64,000 bases of DNA, from assembly GCF_030577135.1 (NCBI RefSeq), contig NZ_JAUIRR010000001.1:186001-250000 (forward strand). The letters run 5' to 3'. A program made the position numbers and the translations under genes. This DNA comes from Sulfurimonas sp. hsl 1-7. GTDB taxonomy: Bacteria; Campylobacterota; Campylobacteria; Campylobacterales; Sulfurimonadaceae. Positions 57,693-64,000 of this stretch are shown here, piece after piece. The notes beneath the pieces were generated by a model that worked only from the letters and a program-made list of their open reading frames with translations, did no database searches and had not been told where the DNA came from. Every line of letters begins with the position of its first letter. Position 1 is the stretch's first letter.

Positions 57693-59006
57693 CTAAAATG
57701 GATATTCACAAGGATTATCTAGTCCACGAGTTTTTAATTCAATATAAGCGTTCTCATACTTTTTAATGAGTACTTGTATATCTAAATCACTTGAACTATC
57801 TAAATCCTCTTTGAGTTTGAGAATATATTTTTGCAACTCTAAATCATCTAAATCTCTTGGATTTATTTGAGTAGTTACATTTTCATAAACGAGTTTGACA
57901 CCTTGTTTATCTTTTATAGAGTTGATATGATTCTTTTTAAACTCATCTAGCACATCTTTGAAGAACATCTCATCTATTACACCACCATGTATATGAAACT
58001 TTCTAGCTACTGCGATAGTGTCTTTAATTGCTTCGACAATTGTATATTTATAGCTCTTTCTTTTAATACGTTCTATAGGAGCTTGAATCTCAAAGAACTC
58101 TTTTAATATATAACTTTTTTCAAGATGTTCCCATAGTGGATGAGTCTTAGCTCTATGTTTATTTTTCATCTCTTTAGTGTTATCTGTAATGGAGGATAAA
58201 TCAACCATACGTATACCGTTTAAACACTCTTTGAATAACGCTTCAGCACCAGAGAGTAAATCATCTACAGTATCTATCTTAAATGTCTTTAGATAGTCTC
58301 TATGCATCTCAAATTCTATGTTGTATATATCTTTAGTTCTCTCAAACCCATTAGAGAGAAAATGAAAGTACATCATATCTTTTTTCTTTGACTTTTTAAG
58401 TTCAGCTCGTTTATCATAGAGTCTTAATAAAAAAGGGCGTTTACCTATATACAAAGTCTCTAATTTATGTTTATTTGCACGCTCTTTGATAAGTGTTTCA
58501 TATTTACGTTTACGAGTTACAAACATTGTTTTATCTATCCATGATAAATCACTTTGCACAAAGATATTTAAATCAGCTCTTGTAATTGGTTTATGACCTG
58601 TAATATAATCAACTAGAATAGCATCTATATATTGAATTAAAAACTTAATACCTAGAAAATAAATCCCTCTTGCATCTAACTGGACTTGGATATCATTTAA
58701 ACCTCTATTGGTTTTATAGTCCTTGAATCCTATAGTGAAATAACTATCAATGTGTGTAAACCAATAAAACCCTTGTGCCTTTCCATTGAAGAAAAAAGTT
58801 TGTTTATTGATGAGTACATTTATATCTTTGTTCTCATACTTTAAATCTCTCTTTTCAAACCTTGCTTTGCTTTCCTCGTATTGGTCTAATATATCTAGGA
58901 ATAAATCATCATACTGTTCATTAGTTTCATAGAAGTAGTAAAGTGTATCTATACCGCTGATAGTTTTAGGAGTACTACCTAACTCTTGTGTCTCTAAATC
59001 TTTCAA
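57693..59006 (-). CDS. Rep_trans/RstA-like replication initiator of an integrated element
   Basis: Protein of 437 residues. Its centre has the marks of the replication initiation factor family (PF02486-like, as in RstA and Gram-positive Rep proteins): 'ITRADLNIF' at 141-149 and 'TLYIGKRPFLLRLYDKRAEL' at 184-203, where the Arg/Tyr-Asp-Lys pattern is conserved. Such proteins nick an origin for rolling-circle replication. The start is TTG at 59006 and is uncertain. It shares a strand with the integrase and the AlpA-like gene, and an inverted-repeat-rich region lies upstream. Confidence 0.72.
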   Translation of the reverse strand: MKDLETQELGSTPKTISGIDTLYYFYETNEQYDDLFLDILDQYEESKARFEKRDLKYENKDINVLINKQTFFFNGKAQGFYWFTHIDSYFTIGFKDYKTNRGLNDIQVQLDARGIYFLGIKFLIQYIDAILVDYITGHKPITRADLNIFVQSDLSWIDKTMFVTRKRKYETLIKERANKHKLETLYIGKRPFLLRLYDKRAELKKSKKKDMMYFHFLSNGFERTKDIYNIEFEMHRDYLKTFKIDTVDDLLSGAEALFKECLNGIRMVDLSSITDNTKEMKNKHRAKTHPLWEHLEKSYILKEFFEIQAPIERIKRKSYKYTIVEAIKDTIAVARKFHIHGGVIDEMFFKDVLDEFKKNHINSIKDKQGVKLVYENVTTQINPRDLDDLELQKYILKLKEDLDSSSDLDIQVLIKKYENAYIELKTRGLDNPCEYPF

Positions 59007-59339
59007 TCTTTTTTACCTAACAACCTCTTTGAGGTTTAGAAGGGGGTGTTACTAGACACCCCGAACAAAAAAGGTAGCTAACGCAATCTACGCTCGAAGT
59101 GGCAAAGCCACAACTCCGCTACTAATTGCTCGTAGCTACCGCCTCGTGTGAATATTTCTTTAGATATCTATATGTTTATGCTCGTTGGTAGACCTACGCT
59201 TTCAGCTACGGCCCTTTGAGAAAGCATTTTAGCTTTGCAAACTATACGAGTTCTAAGACTCTTATGTTTCTTTCATTAATGATGGTGGAAGTATGAAGTA
59301 ATTTGGAGAAAAAGAATAGAAAAAAATTTCACATATTTC
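59007..59339. other. Inverted-repeat-rich non-coding tract, candidate replication origin
   Basis: No gene is seen in these 333 bases. From left to right: AACCTC/GAGGTT stem (59022-59036); GGGGTGT/ACACCCC stem (59043-59062); an imperfect 68-base hairpin (59073-59140) closed by GGTAGCTA/TAGCTACC with the core GTGGC-AAA-GCCAC (59099-59111); and GCTTTC/GAAAGC (59198-59203 with 59220-59225), which overlaps AAAGC/GCTTT (to 59236). The tract lies directly upstream of the Rep-like gene. It suggests a double- or single-strand origin, or alternatively regulatory leader structures. Confidence 0.55.
59073..59140. repeat. 68-base imperfect palindrome
   Basis: The outer arms GGTAGCTA(A)CG and CGTAGCTACC pair with one bulged A. 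The middle arms pair in part (CAAT against ATTG), and the centre GTGGC-AAA-GCCAC is a perfect 5-bp hairpin with a 3-base loop. As single-stranded DNA it would fold into one long hairpin, typical of rolling-circle origins. Confidence 0.7.
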
Positions 59340-60212
59340 TTAGAATTTTTTATAAACTCCTAAAAGTTTGTAAATAGGTTGAAGGTCATCATCTAAATGT
59401 TCTTTGATTTTTTCTCTCCAAGCGATATTATCTTTGTTATTCTCTATTTGTTTGTTTAAACTCTCTGTAATTGCTTTGAGATTTATTATTGATTTAATAT
59501 CATTTTTACCTGGATATGCAAAAATAAATAAGTCATTAACTATAGCTGTCACTATAGCATTATCAATTTTATTGATTTGGATTGTTGTCGGAATATCAAG
59601 TTGATAAAATAAATTTTCAATCAGTTCCTTAATTTGATATTTCTTTAAATTTGTTTGATTTAATATAAATTTATATAAAAGGATTGAAAGGGAAGTAGTA
59701 ATCCCTTTTTCTGTCAGTGGCATATACTGAAAAAATTTAAATATATTTTTTAAACTTTGATGGGTATGATACATAGCTAAATATGTTGTTTCTTTATCAT
59801 TTAACTCTGTTGCTTTCATTTTATTTTGTAAAGTTTTTATAGCCCATTGTAAATCTACATATGTCAAAAAATATGTATATGTATCACTTTGTAATTTAGT
59901 AAACTTTTCATAATCTTCCAAATATAGTTCAAACACATTTTTGTGAGTTTTCATCGTATAGCTATTGATTCTATCATTTAAGATGTCATAGTACTGTTGA
60001 TTCTGTTTAAAGGCTGTAATGTATGGACGTAAACGTTCTTTATTTTCTTTTATTCTTCTTGTTTCTATCATATCTTTGGTGTCACCATTGATATATTGAA
60101 TTAAATCAATATGCTTGGTATATATTTGATATATATCTTCACTTAAAGAGTTTATGTCTTTTTCATTAGTTTCAAGTTCTTTGAGTATATCTTGTATTAT
60201 TCGTTTCTTCAT
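59340..60212 (-). CDS. Helical protein of unknown function
   Basis: Protein of 290 residues, almost all predicted helical, Lys/Asn/Ile-rich and without signal peptide or recognised motif. Notable stretches are 'YEKFTKLQSDTYTYFLTYVDLQWAIKTLQNKMKATELNDKETTYLAMYHTHQSLKNIFKFFQ' and 'IDNAIVTAIVNDLFIFAYPGKNDIKSIINLKAITESLNKQ'. Very low GC compared with the chromosome to the left of 56000. It is divergent from the TIR-like gene, with 196 bases between starts. Confidence 0.65.
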   Translation of the reverse strand: MKKRIIQDILKELETNEKDINSLSEDIYQIYTKHIDLIQYINGDTKDMIETRRIKENKERLRPYITAFKQNQQYYDILNDRINSYTMKTHKNVFELYLEDYEKFTKLQSDTYTYFLTYVDLQWAIKTLQNKMKATELNDKETTYLAMYHTHQSLKNIFKFFQYMPLTEKGITTSLSILLYKFILNQTNLKKYQIKELIENLFYQLDIPTTIQINKIDNAIVTAIVNDLFIFAYPGKNDIKSIINLKAITESLNKQIENNKDNIAWREKIKEHLDDDLQPIYKLLGVYKKF

Positions 60213-60408
60213 AATATTAAAATTTGGCTACTTTATTGGAGAATATTTTACTCTAAAAAATTTAGGTAAGTGTATAAAAAAATTGTTTTTAATTTTCAAT
60301 CTATATTGAATAATTTATATATTGGTTTTCAAGTTACATTTTATACATATATTAGTAGAATATTATAAACTGTTAAAGAAAACAAATCTTCTAAAAAAGA
60401 GAATATTT
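60213..60408. promoter_or_regulatory. AT-rich divergent intergene
   Basis: 196 bases between the starts of two divergent genes, extremely AT-rich. It must hold their promoters, but no -10/-35 pair stands out because nearly any window resembles TATAAT. Confidence 0.4.
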
Positions 60409-61362
60409 ATGGATACTTCAATAAGAAAAAATGAAAAATGTATCATTGGTTTACCAAGTTGTGGTTATGTCTTTAATTCGACACAATCTTGTTTTATTGG
60501 ATATGGTTTTAATTCTTCTCAATTGGAGGTAGACATTATCACTAATATTCTAGAAAAAGAACATATAGAACCAGTCGAAGCAAAAAATCATTCAACATAT
60601 GCAGAAAGTGTTTTTTGCACGAAAATATGTTCTAAAATTATTACATCTCGCTTTTGTATTATTTTTGTCAATAATGATATTAAAGATGGAGTTTCAATGC
60701 CCAATGCTAATGTCAATATGGAATATGGACTAATGCTTGGTTTGAATAAACATATTATTCCTTTTCAAAAAGAAGAAGATAGTTTGGCTTTTAATATAGC
60801 TGGATTGGATACTGTAAAATATACTCAAGCTAATTTAAAAGAAAAAGCTACAAAAGCAATTAAAGAAGCTATTTTAAAGACAGCACAGCAAGAAATCTCA
60901 GACGAAGTTTCAAATGAACAAATCGAATTCTTTTTATTATCTAATGGCTTTGAAGTTACTAGTTTGGAAGATGTAGGGGAGCGAGTATTATATAAAATGG
61001 GAGCAGTTCTAAAGTTTTATTTAGCAACACATTTAAGTGGATTAGGTTATATGTATTTAGGGGATTTTAGAAGTTTAAGCACAGATACAACTGTTAAACG
61101 AATATCTAAACTGTTTGAAATACTTGCTATTAAATTAGAATCTATGAAAAAGAAACAGGAATTAAAAATTATACCATCAGATGATAAAGCTATAACAATT
61201 ATGTTACATATCTTAAAAACTTTAAAAGTATGGATTATATGTGATAATCAAACATCAAAAAATGAAGTTGAAAAACAAATCAAAGATACAAAAATCCCAA
61301 TACATTTAATAGAAGAATTAAAGGTTTTTGAATCAAGTGAAATACAAAGTGACCTTATGTAA
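60409..61362 (+). CDS. Protein with a TIR/deoxyribosyltransferase-like N-terminal domain
   Basis: Protein of 317 residues. Residues 25-140 look like a TIR-like or nucleoside-deoxyribosyltransferase-like nucleotide-processing fold: 'CFIGYGFNSSQLEVDIITNIL' (strand-helix), 'SRFCIIFVNND', then 'NANVNMEYGLMLGLNKHIIPF' (99-119) with Glu105 where such enzymes have the catalytic Glu, and 'FNIAGLDTVKYT'. The C-terminal 170 residues are unknown. The start at 60409 is chosen over 60322 because the extra residues look like random AT-rich translation. The family resemblance is by eye; an NAD- or nucleotide-degrading defence effector is plausible. Confidence 0.6.
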   Translation: MDTSIRKNEKCIIGLPSCGYVFNSTQSCFIGYGFNSSQLEVDIITNILEKEHIEPVEAKNHSTYAESVFCTKICSKIITSRFCIIFVNNDIKDGVSMPNANVNMEYGLMLGLNKHIIPFQKEEDSLAFNIAGLDTVKYTQANLKEKATKAIKEAILKTAQQEISDEVSNEQIEFFLLSNGFEVTSLEDVGERVLYKMGAVLKFYLATHLSGLGYMYLGDFRSLSTDTTVKRISKLFEILAIKLESMKKKQELKIIPSDDKAITIMLHILKTLKVWIICDNQTSKNEVEKQIKDTKIPIHLIEELKVFESSEIQSDLM

Positions 61363-61397
61363 TTAGTATCTATAAAATTGGGGACATTCTATACTTA

Positions 61398-61925
61398 TTA
61401 TTTTTCAGTATTATAGGACTCAATTAAATTATCTAATTTTTTGTAGTCTAATCTGTATCTTTCCATGGCAAGTATATATGTCATAATTGCAAACATAATT
61501 ATTAATGCTTGATAAAATGGACTCAAAATAAATATTAAAACTACACATGACACGAGAGAAACAAGTGTTATATTCCATAATTTATCTGAAATTTTATGTA
61601 TTTCTCTTTGATTTTTTTTAAAATAAGATAATTTTCCATTTTTGTATATTAAGATTTCTGGAAACTTTTTCATATATTGAATAACACGGAAACACTTAGT
61701 ATCTTTGGATAGATTTATAATTTCATCAGCATCTAAAATTAAATGATATGCACTATAAAATTCTTTTTGAAGAATACATATATTAGGAGTGTCTTTTTTT
61801 ATTTCGTTATGCAGATTTTCTAAATGTGATGTTTTTATACGATGAACATAAAGAAAAACATCATTAAATAAAAATTTTATTATTTCTAATGTAACTTCTA
61901 GTATTTTTGTATACTTTTCAAACAT
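61398..61925 (-). CDS. Membrane protein of unknown function
   Basis: Protein of 175 residues. A soluble N-terminal half includes 'LHNEIKKDTPNICILQKEFYSAYHLILDADEIINLSKDTKCF'. Two hydrophobic segments (about 117-135 and 138-152) form a membrane hairpin before a basic C-terminus. Convergent with the TIR-like gene. A membrane partner of a defence system is possible but unproven. Confidence 0.6.
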   Translation of the reverse strand: MFEKYTKILEVTLEIIKFLFNDVFLYVHRIKTSHLENLHNEIKKDTPNICILQKEFYSAYHLILDADEIINLSKDTKCFRVIQYMKKFPEILIYKNGKLSYFKKNQREIHKISDKLWNITLVSLVSCVVLIFILSPFYQALIIMFAIMTYILAMERYRLDYKKLDNLIESYNTEK

Positions 61926-62091
61926 ATTTTCTACCTTATGATTCTAAGCTTTCAACGAATTCTATAACTAACAAGATTAAGATTTTGTTTGATATTGACT
62001 TCTTCTTATAATGTACACAGTTATTTTATCTAATTAATTGATTCAAAAATTGTCTACTTTATAGGAAGATTCCAAATTTCAAAATTTTTCA
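61926..62091. other. AT-rich gap between membrane protein and HEPN gene
   Basis: 166 bases on the promoter side of the membrane-protein gene and the 3' side of the HEPN gene. No gene or clear hairpin is seen. Confidence 0.4.
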
Positions 62092-62730
62092 TTATCTTTT
62101 GTACTTTTCTAATAATGCATTATTTTCTATTTGAGTTTTTATCACTTCAAATAATGCAATAATATCATTATGAAATTCATTATACAGTTTTAAATCAACT
62201 TGTAAATATTCACCGTGTGCAATATGATTTCGCATATCTACTAAATCATTAATTAAATCTTTTTTTGCACTAAAGGAAGATTCTTCCAAGTTTAAGATTA
62301 ATAACATTTCTTGAAATACATCATATTTTAAATTAGATTTAGTATTAATGATTCCCTTTTTTGGTATATTAGATCTATTTGTATATTCATTAAATAATGT
62401 TTCGACAACTTTTGTTTTATTGATAATACTATTTACTTCTAGATCTCCAATTTTATTTTGTAATGATAAAGCTAAAAAAGAATATTGTAGTTTATCATTT
62501 GTAAGATGTTTACTTGATACATATTCTAGGTAGCAAGATAAAGTCACTTTTACAAAACCTTCCCAATGCGCATACAATAATGGAACTGCTGAACGTAAAA
62601 AAACTGATTGCATAGCATTTTTAGTAGTAGGAATTTTATTTTGTATAATTGTTAATTCTTTTCTTCTCCATCCAAGCTCTTCAGCTAATTTATTTGTTAA
62701 ACCATCAAAAGTACGTAAATCTTTTGCCAT
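62092..62730 (-). CDS. MAE_28990-type HEPN putative RNase
   Basis: Protein of 212 residues of the HEPN superfamily. 'LLYAHWEGFVKVTLSCYLEYV' (51-71) is the conserved early helix of the MAE_28990/MAE_18760 group, and 'DMRNHIAHGEY' gives the catalytic R-x4-H motif (Arg167-His172) of metal-independent RNases. It lies 3 bases downstream of the DUF262 gene, so the two form one operon. The likely job is RNA cleavage in a defence or toxin system. Confidence 0.82.
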   Translation of the reverse strand: MAKDLRTFDGLTNKLAEELGWRRKELTIIQNKIPTTKNAMQSVFLRSAVPLLYAHWEGFVKVTLSCYLEYVSSKHLTNDKLQYSFLALSLQNKIGDLEVNSIINKTKVVETLFNEYTNRSNIPKKGIINTKSNLKYDVFQEMLLILNLEESSFSAKKDLINDLVDMRNHIAHGEYLQVDLKLYNEFHNDIIALFEVIKTQIENNALLEKYKR

Positions 62731-62733
62731 TCC

Positions 62734-63825
62734 TTATTTCCTAAAATAAGTCTTTATAAATGGTAATAAGTTTGGAATTCTAGTTCTTGCATTTGTACCA
62801 GAACCTGTGTATTTTTTAAATTCGTCATCAGAATGTAAATTTTGAATTTTTTCTATAAGTAAATCATTATCTTGAGGGAATGAATAACTATCGATATTGT
62901 AAGCTACTCCAATAGAAATTGCTTCAAATGCTGATTCTAAAAATTTACCTTTAAACTTTGTTCCATCATATCTCTTAAATGTATTGTCATCAAGTATTGA
63001 ATTTAGTATGCTAAAAGTACTAATAAACTTATCTTTAATCTTCTCATAGTCAAATTTATCTTCTAAAAGTATTTTTTCTGTAATATCATCAAAAAAATCT
63101 TTAATATCTTTTTTTGGAGTATATTCATAGTATAATAATGCAATATGCCGCAATACTAATTCTACATTATATTGTTCTTCATAAAGTCTATCACTGAGGG
63201 AGAGTGTATTTTGAAACTCTTTATTAGCAGCTAGTTCTATAAACCATTCATATGTTGGTTTATTAACCATTATCATAACACTATTTCTAACTTCCTGATC
63301 AGATGCATAAGAGCCACCTGTATTAAGTCTTTGAAAAACTTCAAACTTGGCATTTGCACCTGTATCTCCAATAATAATTGATAAGTTTAGTTTCACTCTT
63401 TTAAAATTCAATTTCACTGTATCAGGTATTTCATACTCTTTATCTTCTTCATTCTCCCATTTAAAATTTTCTAAATGTGGAAGATATTTTGTTGCTTGTA
63501 ATGTTAAAGGTTCTTTACCTTCCAAAACACCCATAAACTGTAAAATAGTAGAAACCCTTTGTAATCCATCGACAATTTCCCAAATTCCATCTTCGCGTTG
63601 AAATACAAAAATAGATGGTAAAGGAATTCTCAGCATTATTGATTCAATTAATCTAGTTTTTTGAAGAGGTGACCATCGAAAAAATCTTTGAAAGTCAGGA
63701 TTTATAACTACTTCCCCATTTATATATAAGTTTACAAGTTCTCCAATAGACATAGGGTAATTTTCATTTTTAAATTCTTCTCTTTTTACTTCAATTTCAC
63801 GTATTAATGTTTCACTTGTAGTCAT
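62734..63825 (-). CDS. DUF262-domain protein (GmrS/ParB-like)
   Basis: Protein of 363 residues. The DUF262 domain shows 'YINGEVVINPDFQRFFRWSPLQKTRLIESIMLRIPLPSIFVFQ' (35-76) and 'IWEIVDGLQRVSTILQF' (DGLQR at 86-90, variant of the DGQQR motif), then 'KFEVFQRLNTGGSYASDQEVRNS'. DUF262 is related to ParB and the N-terminal part of the GmrSD type IV restriction enzyme and is thought to bind or cleave nucleotides (family knowledge). It lacks the DUF1524 nuclease part, so the HEPN partner may supply the effector. Confidence 0.85.
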   Translation of the reverse strand: MTTSETLIREIEVKREEFKNENYPMSIGELVNLYINGEVVINPDFQRFFRWSPLQKTRLIESIMLRIPLPSIFVFQREDGIWEIVDGLQRVSTILQFMGVLEGKEPLTLQATKYLPHLENFKWENEEDKEYEIPDTVKLNFKRVKLNLSIIIGDTGANAKFEVFQRLNTGGSYASDQEVRNSVMIMVNKPTYEWFIELAANKEFQNTLSLSDRLYEEQYNVELVLRHIALLYYEYTPKKDIKDFFDDITEKILLEDKFDYEKIKDKFISTFSILNSILDDNTFKRYDGTKFKGKFLESAFEAISIGVAYNIDSYSFPQDNDLLIEKIQNLHSDDEFKKYTGSGTNARTRIPNLLPFIKTYFRK

Positions 63826-63966
63826 AAAATTTTTCCTATAAATTTAAATTCAAACATAAGTTTATATTTTATATAAGTATACTTTAAATAAATAAATATT
63901 TAGTGAGTTATACGCTGTGATAATATAAGAATAGCTTAAAGAGATATAGAAAGATTTATTGAGAGA
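63826..63966. promoter_or_regulatory. AT-rich upstream region of the DUF262-HEPN operon
   Basis: About 140 very AT-rich bases between the DUF262 start and the hairpin at the window edge. It must contain the operon promoter; no clear consensus element stands out. Confidence 0.35.
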
Positions 63967-63997
63967 ACTGTTTTAGCTACTCAGTAGCTAAAATAGT
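63967..63997. terminator. Hairpin at the right window edge
   Basis: TTTTAGCTACT (63971-63981) and AGTAGCTAAAA (63983-63993) form a perfect 11-bp inverted repeat around one base. ACT/AGT plus a G-T pair extend it to 15 bp. It could be a terminator of a gene beyond the window or a structural site of the element. The TAGCTAC core also occurs in the 59073-59140 palindrome. Confidence 0.5.
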
Positions 63998-64000
63998 GTT

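Noticed and set aside
59073-59140. Integron attC site
   Set aside because: The length and hairpin form are similar, but the paired RYYYAAC/GTTRRRY core sites are missing at the ends and no integron cassette array or IntI-type insertion is seen.
60322-60408. N-terminal extension of the TIR-like protein
   Set aside because: The 29 added residues are AT-rich, lack a Shine-Dalgarno and precede the domain without any recognisable pattern.
56164-64000. Complete prophage
   Set aside because: No capsid, terminase, portal, tail or lysis gene can be recognised; integrase and Rep alone fit other elements equally well.

Overview
The window reads as a chromosomal segment of a low-GC member of the Campylobacterota (formerly Epsilonproteobacteria), most like Sulfurimonas and its relatives. 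The basis is the gene order (ATP synthase b-delta-alpha-gamma-beta-epsilon running into a Tol/Pal set, then slyD and fabD), the AT-rich intergenes with extended -10 (TGnTATAAT-like) promoters, and the general style of the proteins. Genus assignment is inference. No 16S gene is present.

Layout. 1-14242 (+) is one long co-directional block: atpFHAGDC, a TolQ/TolR/TolA-like motor with TolB, Pal and CpoB, then slyD, a shortened Fis-type regulator, fabD, a nitrilase-family amidase, mtnN and a TtcA-like tRNA thiolase. It ends in a cluster of hairpins at 14231-14346. 14359-21273 (-) holds a lipoprotein, an RDD protein, guaB, a CarD-like small protein, gatA, a VIT1/CCC1-type transporter, an unknown protein and a 5'-nucleotidase. 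21407-29890 is mixed housekeeping and accessory: AEC carrier, Nudix, YtfJ-like, DODA-type dioxygenase, a YoeB-type toxin with its 57-residue antitoxin, GNAT, rhodanese, a 40-residue membrane protein coupled to ileS, ileS and cinA. 29976-30533 is an array of six tRNAs (Lys, Asp, Val, Glu, Val, Asp) behind a near-perfect sigma-70 promoter.

30619-41394 carries signalling and envelope genes: an HBM-domain chemoreceptor, a haem-c GGDEF-EAL protein, an unusual cold-shock-like/acidic/receiver-like protein, CorA, RodA, an RluA-family pseudouridine synthase and an Fn3 lipoprotein. 41394-45252 is trmB-ftsE-ftsX-envC-like, a division/peptidoglycan-remodelling operon. Then come thrC, a divergent proC/proA pair, a receiver-degenerate-HPt membrane protein, rsmH with an FtsL-like protein, an RND pump and a truncated globin.

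56164-64000 is accessory DNA. A CAU-anticodon tRNA is abutted by a tyrosine integrase, an AlpA-like regulator, a Rep_trans/RstA-like rolling-circle initiator and a 300-base non-coding tract rich in inverted repeats that looks like a replication origin. Beyond it lies a visibly more AT-rich cargo: an unknown helical protein, a protein with a TIR/deoxyribosyltransferase-like N-terminal domain, a small membrane protein, and a DUF262 protein paired with a HEPN-type putative RNase. I read this as a tRNA-integrated element with a candidate anti-phage cargo. Its right end is not in the window.
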